Source of the DNA: Erysipelotrichales bacterium
GTDB lineage: Bacteria; Bacillota_I; Bacilli_A; Erysipelotrichales; Erysipelotrichaceae
DNA length: 64,000 nucleotides
Direction: 5' to 3'
Assembly (NCBI GenBank): GCA_910576855.1
Contig: CAJTJP010000012.1
Coordinates: 22,712 to 86,711, forward strand
Shown: positions 1 to 6,733 of the stretch, in pieces
Position numbering within the stretch: the stretch's first letter is position 1
How the letters are laid out: each line of letters begins with the position of its first letter
The notes under the pieces: model-generated
The model's database searches: none
Seen by the model: only the letters and a program-made list of their open reading frames with translations
Told to the model about the DNA's origin: nothing
Made by a program: the position numbers and the translations under genes

Positions 1-93
1 CGGAATAAAGGCCTGCATATCATCACAGCGATTGATCGCCTCCAACAGCGTTTGATTCGCAGCCTGCTTCGTATGTAATACATACCAGAACAT
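1..93 (-). CDS. NusG/LoaP-like antiterminator, N-terminal fragment (runs off the window)
   Basis: The complement of 93-1 encodes a protein that begins MFWYVLHTKQAANQTLLE and continues to QAFIP at the window edge. The WYVLHTK start and the following helix and (A)FIP strand are the hallmark of the NusG N-terminal (NGN) domain. It resembles the complete LoaP-like protein encoded at 16933 (MGWYVIQV...ECFIPE). A strong ribosome binding site (AGGAGGG) lies 4-10 bases before the ATG. LoaP-type NusG paralogues are processive antiterminators for long polysaccharide or secondary-metabolite operons, so a second such operon may lie just left of the window; that is inference. The 24-bp inverted repeat bounding the recombinase gene begins only 18 bp upstream of this start. 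Only about 31 residues are visible, so a housekeeping NusG cannot be formally excluded. Confidence 0.72.
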   Translation of the reverse strand, partial: MFWYVLHTKQAANQTLLEAINRCDDMQAFIP

Positions 94-110
94 CGCTACC
101 CTCCTAAATT

Positions 111-134
111 ATCATAGATTAGGTTAATCTACGA
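111..134 (+). repeat. Left 24-bp inverted repeat (candidate recombination site)
   Basis: These 24 bases are the exact reverse complement of 1231-1254. Each copy is itself a near palindrome: 9-bp arms (ATCATAGAT and ATCTACGAT, one mismatch) around a 7-bp asymmetric centre TAGGTTA. This is the layout of a tyrosine-recombinase core site (two inverted arms, 6-8 bp crossover region). It overlaps the last codons of the recombinase gene and lies 18 bp before the start codon of the NusG-like gene. Confidence 0.8.
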
Positions 135-1050
135 TAATATCAGGTGTCACAAGCTTCTCTATTTCTCTTTTTTTCTGTTCCAATGATGTATGAACATAAA
201 CATTTAAGGTAATCGAAACATTGGAATGACCCAATATTTCACTTAATGCCTTTATTTCCACATTGCTTCTGACACATGCTGTAGCGAAGCTGTGCCTTAA
301 GCCGTGAAAGGTACAGTTAATATCATTGCCGATACAAAACGTCTTGAATTGTCTTTCCAAACGCCGCGGCTCATATATTTTCTCGCTGTTTGAGAGTAAA
401 TATCTTCCCTTTTTATCGAAGTATCTCTTTAAATAACCGGATAAAAAGCTTGATAAAGGCACTTCACGATAGGATGCCTGTGATTTCGGCGGTAAAATAA
501 CCAATTCCGTTTTCTTATCCTTTGTATCAAAGCACTTCAGTCTTACAGCCGTTCCCATAACCTTGATCACTTGATTGTCAAAATCAACATCATCCCATTT
601 CAAAGCACAGATTTCACCTAAGCGAAGTCCCCCGTATAAGGCCAAAAGCATGGCGAGTGACAAGGAGTTACGGTTTTTTCTTGTATACCGTATGATCTTA
701 TTTCGCTCGCTTCCTGATAGTATCGCTTTTGCCTGTACTTTTGAAGCAAAGCGAATTTGTTTGAAATTCATTTGCCTTAATGAATAATTTTCTATCCCGT
801 ATTCAAGAATAGAAACAAGAATATTTTTGATTGAGCACAACAGGCTGTAAGAAAGCTCTTGCTGTATTTTCAATTCAAAAAATGACATAAGCGTTTGACT
901 TTTGATTTCTTTCAGCGGTATTACACTGAAATAAGGAAATATGTGCTTTGTGATAACCGCTTCATATTTAACAAAGGTTGAGCGCTTGATATACAGCCTT
1001 CTGCAGCTCAGCCACTCATAAGTCAGCTCATTAAAAGTGATTTGTTCCAT
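124..1050 (-). CDS. Tyrosine recombinase/integrase flanked by inverted repeats
   Basis: This is a 308-residue tyrosine recombinase with an N-terminal SAM-like core-binding domain (about 1-110) and a C-terminal catalytic domain. The catalytic set is visible: Arg143 in ALYGGLRLGE, His249 and Arg252 in HGLRHSFAT, His275 in LGHSNVSITL and Tyr285 in the following LNVYVH. I start it at the ATG at 1050, which has AAGAGGT six bases upstream; an in-frame ATG further out at 1092 has no good site. A possible leftward promoter has a -10 (TACAAT) complementary to 1141-1146. The gene fills almost the whole interval between perfect 24-bp inverted repeats at 111-134 and 1231-1254, and no excisionase or other phage gene is nearby. 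That favours a DNA invertase acting on its own flanks over a prophage integrase. No terminator separates it from the NusG-like gene to its left, so read-through is possible in this orientation. Confidence 0.9.
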   Translation of the reverse strand: MEQITFNELTYEWLSCRRLYIKRSTFVKYEAVITKHIFPYFSVIPLKEIKSQTLMSFFELKIQQELSYSLLCSIKNILVSILEYGIENYSLRQMNFKQIRFASKVQAKAILSGSERNKIIRYTRKNRNSLSLAMLLALYGGLRLGEICALKWDDVDFDNQVIKVMGTAVRLKCFDTKDKKTELVILPPKSQASYREVPLSSFLSGYLKRYFDKKGRYLLSNSEKIYEPRRLERQFKTFCIGNDINCTFHGLRHSFATACVRSNVEIKALSEILGHSNVSITLNVYVHTSLEQKKREIEKLVTPDIIVD

Positions 1051-1195
1051 ACTTAATACCTCTTTTCTATATATTTCTATATTAGACATCATGGAAAGAG
1101 GAAAAGCAAAATAAAATGTAATAAATGATATATGATTGTTATTGTATCAGTCTATTTGAAAAAAGATTTGGTGCCGATCTATGAATTAAAAATAA

Positions 1196-1225
1196 CTGGA
1201 TTTTTATGCTTAAATGTGGTATAAA
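1196..1225 (+). promoter_or_regulatory. Candidate outward promoter inside the invertible segment
   Basis: An extended -10 element TGGTATAAA (TG at 1217-1218, -10 at 1220-1225) points rightward, out across the right inverted repeat, with only a weak -35 (TGGATT) about 17 bp upstream. In the present orientation it points at the mntP leader. If 111-1254 were inverted it would point at the NusG-like gene at 93. This is prediction from sequence only. Confidence 0.4.
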
Positions 1226-1230
1226 TAAAG

Positions 1231-1254
1231 TCGTAGATTAACCTAATCTATGAT
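1231..1254 (-). repeat. Right 24-bp inverted repeat (candidate recombination site)
   Basis: This is a perfect inverted copy of 111-134, with the asymmetric centre reading TAACCTA here. Homology stops exactly at both ends, and the flanking bases show no obvious target-site duplication. That argues against a simple transposon and for paired recombination sites. Confidence 0.8.
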
Positions 1255-1269
1255 TTATTACTAAAAACA

Positions 1270-1298
1270 TTGTAATTCCACTCCTTTTTTGATATCAT
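1270..1298 (+). promoter_or_regulatory. Promoter of the mntP leader
   Basis: TTGTAA, a 17-bp spacer and TATCAT place the predicted transcription start near 1305, just before the riboswitch aptamer. The promoter lies outside the candidate invertible segment. Confidence 0.55.
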
Positions 1299-1310
1299 GT
1301 TTACGATGTT

Positions 1311-1406
1311 ATAAGGGAGTAGTCGGCTCTAAGAGTCGCTGTGCCGACATACTGACAGATCAATCAACCAAGGTCTGTCCGGTAAGCGTTAAACGACAAG
1401 ACTTAT
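1311..1406 (+). promoter_or_regulatory. yybP-ykoY manganese riboswitch aptamer
   Basis: The leader contains the conserved blocks of the yybP-ykoY (Mn2+-sensing) class: GGGAGTAG at 1315-1322, GCCGACATACTG at 1343-1354 and CGACAAGACTTAT ending at 1406. The closing stem P1 pairs ATAAG (1311-1315) with CTTAT (1402-1406). The same 3' strand is also the 5' arm of the terminator downstream. Ligand-stabilised P1 should therefore prevent the terminator from forming, an ON switch for manganese export. Confidence 0.9.
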
Positions 1407-1438
1407 ACATGTATTTTTATACGTGTATAAGTTTTTTT
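1401..1438 (+). terminator. Riboswitch-controlled intrinsic terminator
   Basis: ACTTATACATGTA (1401-1413) pairs with TACGTGTATAAGT (1420-1432) and runs into a T tract ending at 1438. Its 5' arm overlaps riboswitch P1, so the two structures are mutually exclusive. Confidence 0.85.
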
Positions 1439-1454
1439 ATTCAGGAGGTAGTTT

Positions 1455-2018
1455 ATGAGCATGTTATCAGTATTTTTTATCGGTGTCGGCCTTTCCATGG
1501 ATGCCTGTGCCGTATCCTTTGCGAAAGGTATGTGCCTAAAGGAAAAGGCCAAGCGATATGCGGTACTGCTTGGCTTTGCGTTCGGTCTTTTTCAAGCCGG
1601 TATGCCATTGTTGGGATGGTGGATCGGTCATTATTTTGAAGGCTTTATTACCGTGATCGATCATTGGATCGCCTTTGTTTTATTAGGAGCGATCGGTTAT
1701 CATATGATTCAAGAGGCAAAAGAAAATGAGATTGAAACCATCAATCATACCTCGCATATTCCGCTTAAGGATATCATCGTTCTTGCGATTGCCACAAGTA
1801 TCGATGCGCTTGCGGTAGGTATCAGCTTTGCGTTTCTACAGGTCGATATTCTTACGGCAATTCTTTTGATCGGCAGTACGACCTTTGTGATCAGCTTCGC
1901 CGCGGTCATCATCGGCAATCGCTGCGGCGGTTATTTGGGCAAATATGCAGAAATTATCGGCGGTATTATTCTTATCGCTATCGGCTTAAAAATTCTGATT
2001 GAGCATTTATTAAGTTGA
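1455..2018 (+). CDS. mntP: MntP-family manganese efflux pump
   Basis: This is a 187-residue integral membrane protein of the MntP (YebN, DUF204) family, which exports Mn2+ across the cytoplasmic membrane. The two internal repeats each carry a conserved Asp in a transmembrane helix: GLSMDACAVSF near residue 16 and ATSIDALAVG near residue 120. Length and the six-helix pattern match the family. The start has AGGAGGT eight bases upstream, directly after the riboswitch terminator. The Mn2+ riboswitch in its own leader independently supports the assignment and gives the regulation: expression when cytosolic manganese is high. It appears monocistronic. Confidence 0.95.
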   Translation: MSMLSVFFIGVGLSMDACAVSFAKGMCLKEKAKRYAVLLGFAFGLFQAGMPLLGWWIGHYFEGFITVIDHWIAFVLLGAIGYHMIQEAKENEIETINHTSHIPLKDIIVLAIATSIDALAVGISFAFLQVDILTAILLIGSTTFVISFAAVIIGNRCGGYLGKYAEIIGGIILIAIGLKILIEHLLS

Positions 2019-2034
2019 GCCGGTTTATCATAAC

Positions 2035-2090
2035 AGGCCAAGCCATAATCTTTGAAACACACCCCTTATTGCCTTGTACAAGCTTGGCCT
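2035..2090. terminator. Long-loop inverted repeat between convergent mntP and the lipoprotein gene
   Basis: AGGCCAAGC (2035-2043) pairs perfectly with GCTTGGCCT (2082-2090) across a 38-nt loop, between two convergent genes. It probably terminates one or both transcripts, but the T tract is poor and the loop long. Confidence 0.4.
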
Positions 2091-2120
2091 ATATTTCATA
2101 ATTGTCGCAAAAAAGGCAGT

Positions 2121-2660
2121 CTATTCGACTACCTCCATTTCTACACTTTTACTCGTTTTGTTGCCGGCGGAATCCTCAACATAACATGTAATCGTTTGCT
2201 TCCCCAATTGATTCGTATCCACACTGTCGCAATGCAGCGACTTTTTTAACAGATCCCCGTTATCATAATTATCACTGATTTGCGGCTTCAGCTTATTCAA
2301 GCTTTCCTCGTTCCACGTAAACACTACCCCGCGCTTCACCTGAAAGCCGACGATTGAAAGCGTCGGTGCCTCATCATCATAAATTGTTACATGCAGGCTC
2401 AGTCCGTATTCAGGAAAGGTAAACACCGTTTTTCCGACCGTATTCGTATCGATCTTTGCGCCTGTTTTGATTTTTGCGCGATCCCCTTCATCTAACGGCT
2501 CTCCGTCCTTCAATAAGTAATCCAACGGATCAAATTCGGTTTCATGTACCTTGATTTTGACCTCATCTTTAGACAGTGTATAAACACTTTCCTCGCTGCA
2601 GCCGCTTAATATGCACAACCCTGCGATTGCGAAACAAGCCCATAAACGCTTTTTATTCAT
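2121..2660 (-). CDS. Lipoprotein with a bacterial Ig-like domain
   Basis: This is a 179-residue protein with a lipoprotein signal peptide (MNKKRLWACFAIAGLCILSGC), so Cys21 should be lipidated and the protein anchored on the outer face of the membrane. The mature part is two beta-rich segments. The second has the pattern VDTNQLGKQTITCYVEDSAG, typical of Ig-like or DUF5011-type surface domains; two Cys in this half could pair. A GGGAG site precedes the ATG. It stands alone, convergent with mntP. The exact function is not recognisable; a binding or cell-envelope structural role is inferred. Confidence 0.75.
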   Translation of the reverse strand: MNKKRLWACFAIAGLCILSGCSEESVYTLSKDEVKIKVHETEFDPLDYLLKDGEPLDEGDRAKIKTGAKIDTNTVGKTVFTFPEYGLSLHVTIYDDEAPTLSIVGFQVKRGVVFTWNEESLNKLKPQISDNYDNGDLLKKSLHCDSVDTNQLGKQTITCYVEDSAGNKTSKSVEMEVVE

Positions 2661-2805
2661 TATTTCACTCCCGTTTCATTTGTTTTACTGCCCCTATTAT
2701 ATCAAATTATCCGCAAATTAAAAGCGCTGTTGTCATGGAAATTTTATCAAATTCTCCTATCCCCGCCGTTGGTTCATTTATTTATGAAATTTACAGGTAA
2801 AAGAA

Positions 2806-2834
2806 TTGTATTATCCTTTCAAAGGTATTAAAAT
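2806..2834 (+). promoter_or_regulatory. nagA promoter
   Basis: TTGTAT, a 17-bp spacer and TAAAAT lie 24 bp before the nagA start codon. Confidence 0.6.
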
Positions 2835-2857
2835 GTTAGATAAACGGAGGGATTACC

Positions 2858-3967
2858 ATGACAATATTGATACAGGATGTGCGCTTTATCCAACGAGGTA
2901 CGATGTGCTTCGGCGATTTATATCTTGAGGACGGCTTTGTCGAACGAATCGACTATAAGACACCGAAGCCTTACAGCGATATTGCCCTCAACGGCTTTGT
3001 GGATATTCATACCCACGGCTTTCGCGGCTGTTCTGCCGAAAGCAATGATATCAATGTCCTGCATCAGCTCGCAATCCAATATGCGAAAAGAGGTACGGTA
3101 GGCTTCTTGGCAACACTTGATCCCATGCCGTTGAAGGACTATGAGCCGATTTTACAAGGCTATCGAGAAGCATTCAAGGGGGAATATCCCGGTGCTCGCT
3201 TTTACGGCGTGCATTTAGAGGGACCGTATCTAAACCCGAAACGAGCTAACGATTTAGACCCGGATTGCCTGCAGCCGATTGATTTACAGGAGCTCGAACA
3301 TTTTTTATTTCACTACAGCGATTTGATTAAAATTATGAGCATTGCCCCGGAATTAGAAAACGGCTTAGAGGCCGTCGCAATGCTGAAGCGTTTCGGTATC
3401 ATTGCGTCTGTCGCTCACAGCGAATGCAGCTTTGAACAAACGAAACAGGCAATTTCAGCCGGCATTACACAGGCAACACATTTATGTAACGCAATGCCTG
3501 ATTTCGACCATCATGAGGCAGGGATATTAGATGCAATCATTGAATCTGATATCCTATGTGAATTAAATATGGACGGTGTTCATATTCAACGAGCGATGCT
3601 TCAATGGCTCATCAGGCTGTTAGGGCCTAAACGCATTACGGCAATCTCCGACGGCTCTGCCTACAGCGGCTATGAATATCCGCAAGGATATCAGTTGGAT
3701 CATAAGCATATCGTTCAAAACAATGCGATTTACGCAAACGGCCACTTAGCTAATTCATTTCAGGATTTATCGGATGCCTTTCGCTATCTGTATTTAGAGC
3801 TTCACTATCCGCTTGAGGACTGTATCGCTATGACAAGCACCAATGCGGGACGACTGATCAATACCTTAAATTATGAAATCGGCTTAGGTAAAAAAGCTGA
3901 CCTTGTGGTTATGGACCATAATATCGAGCTGAAGGATGTAATCATCAGCGGTAAGCATTCGCTTTGA
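2858..3967 (+). CDS. nagA: N-acetylglucosamine-6-phosphate deacetylase
   Basis: This is a 369-residue amidohydrolase that would deacetylate GlcNAc-6-phosphate to glucosamine-6-phosphate, the entry step of amino-sugar recycling. Visible motifs in order are the metal-site strand VDIHTHGFRG near residue 50, the NagA signature VHLEGPYLNPKRA near residue 122, AHSECSFEQT, ATHLCNAMP with the second metal His, and the catalytic Asp in AISDGSAYSG. The C-terminal GKKADLVVMD strand closes the small beta domain. GGAGGG precedes the start. No nagB is adjacent, so the gene seems to be a single-gene unit with its own promoter. Sequence and length agree with the family. Confidence 0.93.
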   Translation: MTILIQDVRFIQRGTMCFGDLYLEDGFVERIDYKTPKPYSDIALNGFVDIHTHGFRGCSAESNDINVLHQLAIQYAKRGTVGFLATLDPMPLKDYEPILQGYREAFKGEYPGARFYGVHLEGPYLNPKRANDLDPDCLQPIDLQELEHFLFHYSDLIKIMSIAPELENGLEAVAMLKRFGIIASVAHSECSFEQTKQAISAGITQATHLCNAMPDFDHHEAGILDAIIESDILCELNMDGVHIQRAMLQWLIRLLGPKRITAISDGSAYSGYEYPQGYQLDHKHIVQNNAIYANGHLANSFQDLSDAFRYLYLELHYPLEDCIAMTSTNAGRLINTLNYEIGLGKKADLVVMDHNIELKDVIISGKHSL

Positions 3968-4068
3968 TAGTCTCTTTAATCACATGATTTCTATATCAAA
4001 AACCGACGTCTGTTTTTATTATTCTAGCATGTTTCAGTTCAATCAAGCACTCTCACAGACAAATAATT

Positions 4069-5493
4069 TTAATTGCGGCTTACATAGCGTTGTTTGGGAC
4101 TCTTTGGCTTATCAGGTATTGTCAGCATCAGCTTTCCGCTCTCCACAAGCGGCATTACAATTTTTGCCATCGTATAGTTTTTTGATTTACCGACAAACGC
4201 TATAATTTCTTCTCTTGAACGTGCTGTAGAACAAAAATCAATAAGAGACTCTTCCGGCATCATTTCCTCAAACATGCCGTTTTTCATCGTAACCTTAAAT
4301 TCGCCGTGCTTTACTGAAAACAGCGGAGCGGGAAGTCCGGCATTCGCAAGCTCTGTTCTCATTGTCGGTATACCGGAATAACGATTTTCTGTTACATTCA
4401 GAAGTTCAAGCATATTCGCCAATACCGCATTTCTTGTTTCAGGTCGCACCTTGCCGAGCGCATCAATCGAAATTTTTCCGTATAAACCGCCGCTGTTGAC
4501 AATTTCAATCCGATCACGATACATTTCGATACGAATGGGAATATTCTCTGTATGAATACTGTAATCACGATGGACTAACGCATTTAAAATTGCTTCACGC
4601 ACTGCCTTGATCGGATATTCCGCCTTATCTGCTCTACGGCCGTAATCATCAATAATTGTTTTTGTCCGGCTGTTTTTGCGCACAAATTCAACTGCTTCCT
4701 CAAGCATATCGGGGATAGCACCGGTTATGCGCTTATTATCAATAAAACGCTCTCCGTCTGACCCGACACTGCCATGTTCAGTTCCCGGCAAACAAACTGC
4801 CGTTATACATAGCTGCGGAAAATATGCCTGCGGATATTTTGAAAACGTCATAAGGCCTGCAAGTGTCGGCAGTGAATCTACCGTTATTCCCATCAGCTCC
4901 AACAGCTCCGCTTCTGAAACATTTTCGGCAAGATTCTTGCGCTCTCGTACCACTGCGCTGAGATATTCAGACATTCTTTTTTCATCGATTAAGCTTAGCT
5001 TAGCGTTTTCTACTGTTCGTACATCATCACGTATTCTTTTCCTGAATGCCTCATAGCTATATATCTCATATTCACTCATAAGCTCATCGGCTTCACCGAC
5101 GCGAACATAAGAACCCTTTATACGACCGACTCCTTTATAGAAAACGGGACGATCAGAAATATCAACACCGGGTATTTCAGCGGATACTATCGTTTTACCG
5201 TCTATCTCACACATTGTAAACAGTGCACGAACTGACGGCTCCATCTGTTTACACTGTTCGCCTACCTTCTTTTGCAGATCCTGGGCATCATATACACCCT
5301 TTATCGCATAATTATCAGCTTCATCGATACCGAATATAATAACTCCCCCTTCATCTTGATTGGAAAAAGAGGATAATGTATCAAACAGCCTTGTCGGGCA
5401 CCCCTTTCCCGCTGCTTTCAGCTCAATTGTTTGTGATTCAGCCTTTTGTTTTTTGATATCTGATACAAGTTTCAATAAAGTTTCCGATTGCAT
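4069..5493 (-). CDS. AlbA_2-domain/HATPase-type transcriptional regulator
   Basis: This is a 474-residue protein with the architecture of the Schlafen-AlbA_2 putative DNA-binding group, often labelled RecG-like or ATP-binding regulator. The N-terminal AlbA_2 domain (about 1-140) contains ESQTIELKAAGKG and EGGVIIFGIDEAD. It is followed by an HATPase_c_4-like region with the conserved AILNALVHRDYS segment near 305-320, and ends in a winged-helix segment with IPDKPKSPKQRYV. AGGAGGT precedes the start. Its promoter is covered by a phased direct-repeat array (5551-5685), which suggests autoregulation. A frameshifted relative lies at 53371. The biochemical role of the family is not established. Confidence 0.8.
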   Translation of the reverse strand: MQSETLLKLVSDIKKQKAESQTIELKAAGKGCPTRLFDTLSSFSNQDEGGVIIFGIDEADNYAIKGVYDAQDLQKKVGEQCKQMEPSVRALFTMCEIDGKTIVSAEIPGVDISDRPVFYKGVGRIKGSYVRVGEADELMSEYEIYSYEAFRKRIRDDVRTVENAKLSLIDEKRMSEYLSAVVRERKNLAENVSEAELLELMGITVDSLPTLAGLMTFSKYPQAYFPQLCITAVCLPGTEHGSVGSDGERFIDNKRITGAIPDMLEEAVEFVRKNSRTKTIIDDYGRRADKAEYPIKAVREAILNALVHRDYSIHTENIPIRIEMYRDRIEIVNSGGLYGKISIDALGKVRPETRNAVLANMLELLNVTENRYSGIPTMRTELANAGLPAPLFSVKHGEFKVTMKNGMFEEMMPEESLIDFCSTARSREEIIAFVGKSKNYTMAKIVMPLVESGKLMLTIPDKPKSPKQRYVSRN

Positions 5494-5542
5494 AGCAATA
5501 CCTCCTGATCGCAGTTATCTTCTTAAGAAATTCTCTATCTAT

Positions 5543-5571
5543 AGTATATACAAATTAATGATAGAGTTCAA
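5543..5571 (-). promoter_or_regulatory. Promoter of the AlbA_2 gene
   Basis: On the minus strand TTGAAC (5571-5566) and TATACT (5548-5543) are 17 bp apart. The phased repeats start inside this promoter and extend upstream of it. Confidence 0.65.
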
Positions 5572-5685
5572 GTTTGAACGCTATTTTTTAAGAATTAACG
5601 ATAATAACCATAGAATTAACGATGATTTATATAAGTTGAACGATTTTTTGATAGAATTAACGCTTTTTCAATAAGAATCAACGAT
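5551..5685 (+). repeat. Seven direct repeats phased every 20-21 bp
   Basis: Copies of a 12-bp motif with consensus AGAATTAACGAT end at 5562, 5582, 5602, 5623, 5644, 5664 and 5685. The copies at 5591-5602 and 5612-5623 are identical; the outermost left copy is most degenerate. Spacing of two helical turns puts all copies on one face of DNA, as in cooperative operators. They cover the -35 and upstream region of the AlbA_2 gene and end about 100 bp before the divergent ABC operon promoter. The likely ligand is the adjacent AlbA_2 protein (inference). Confidence 0.75.
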
Positions 5686-5783
5686 TGTCGTAAATATGCA
5701 CTCCCTTTCCTCAATCCCATAGCGATATACTTAAAATATCACCCCCACTCATCCCGTTTCCGCTCATTTCCTTCAACATCCTG

Positions 5784-5832
5784 TTGACAATTCTCGATGA
5801 TTGTTGTACTGTATTATTATAAATAGTACAGT
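5784..5832 (+). promoter_or_regulatory. ABC operon promoter with GntR-type operator
   Basis: TTGACA (5784-5789), 17 bp and TACTGT (5807-5812) form the promoter. A 25-bp near-palindrome at 5808-5832 (ACTGTA...TACAGT, 10 of 12 arm positions matched) overlaps the -10 and the transcription start. It is the expected position and shape for the operator of the YtrA-type GntR repressor encoded within the operon. Confidence 0.7.
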
Positions 5833-5845
5833 TGGAGGGATTGTC

Positions 5846-6733
5846 ATGCTGAAAGTATGCGATTTAGAGAAAAGACTGCAGCAGCATCTTGTATTACATG
5901 ATTTTCAAATGGAAATACCGGATGGCTGCATATTCGGTCTGATAGGAGAAAACGGAGCCGGTAAATCCACACTGCTTCGTATTTTGGCCGGTGTTTATGA
6001 ATGCGATAAGGGCTGTGTAATGATTGATGATTTAAAGCTTCATGAGCATGCGGAAAAGAAAGCGGAAATCTTATTGATTCCCGACGAACCGTTTTATTTT
6101 CATAACGCAACACTATCCGATATGAAGCAATTTTATCACATCGCCCATCCTGAGTTTGATGAGGCATACTATCACCGTTTGATTGCGCTGTTTGATTTAA
6201 ACGATAAGCTGCCCCTGCAGAAATACTCTAAGGGAATGAAACGCCAAGCCTTCCTCATTCTCGGCCTATGTATCGCTCCTCGTTATTTGTTGCTGGACGA
6301 AGCCTTTGACGGCTTAGACCCACATATGCGTATGCGGTTTAAAAAAGAAATCGCAAACCGCATAGAGGAAAAGAAAATGAGTGTTGTGATATCCTCACAT
6401 AACCTTAAGGAAATGGAAGAGATATGCGATCGCTTCGGTATATTAGAAAACGGAAGGCTGACGACCTCAGGCTCAATGAGTGAACAGCTCCATGAGATCC
6501 ATCGCTTTCAGTTGGCCTTCGCCAAGCCGATAAGTGAAGCGGAGTTTAACGATTTACAGCTTCTGTCGCTTCAAATAGATTCACGCATCGTAAACTTAGT
6601 CGCACAAGGCGATGAAACTGAAATCCAAGCTTTTCTGAAGAAAAAACAACCGTTGATGATGGAAATGCTTCCGGTCAGCCTTGAGGAGATGTTCGTATTT
6701 CAAATGCTGAAAAAAGCGGAGGTGAAGAAATGA
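5846..6733 (+). CDS. ABC transporter ATP-binding protein (first exporter)
   Basis: This is a 295-residue ABC ATPase. The Walker A is GENGAGKST, the signature region is KYSKGMKRQAF (degenerate, as in YtrB-like ATPases), the Walker B is YLLLDEAFDGLD, and the H-loop lies in VISSHNLKE. The start at 5846 has GGAGGG nine bases upstream; an ATG at 5801 falls inside the promoter and is rejected. It would pair with the permease that follows, with which it overlaps by 4 bp. It is first in an operon of ATPase, permease, GntR regulator, ATPase, permease. The B. subtilis ytr operon is the nearest named comparison; the exported substrate is unknown. A cell-wall antibiotic or peptide is possible by analogy. 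Confidence 0.9.
   Translation: MLKVCDLEKRLQQHLVLHDFQMEIPDGCIFGLIGENGAGKSTLLRILAGVYECDKGCVMIDDLKLHEHAEKKAEILLIPDEPFYFHNATLSDMKQFYHIAHPEFDEAYYHRLIALFDLNDKLPLQKYSKGMKRQAFLILGLCIAPRYLLLDEAFDGLDPHMRMRFKKEIANRIEEKKMSVVISSHNLKEMEEICDRFGILENGRLTTSGSMSEQLHEIHRFQLAFAKPISEAEFNDLQLLSLQIDSRIVNLVAQGDETEIQAFLKKKQPLMMEMLPVSLEEMFVFQMLKKAEVKK

Noticed and set aside
111..1254. Insertion sequence or prophage remnant as explanation of the recombinase gene
   Set aside because: No target duplication, no DDE or Ser transposase, no excisionase or phage genes; the repeats look like recombination core sites.
1289..1639. 116-codon plus-strand frame over the mntP leader
   Set aside because: It runs through the riboswitch, the terminator and out of frame over mntP; a shadow frame.
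5360..5674. 104-codon plus-strand frame over the AlbA_2 start and repeat array
   Set aside because: It overlaps the strong AlbA_2 coding start and promoter; its C-terminal part is just the translated repeats.
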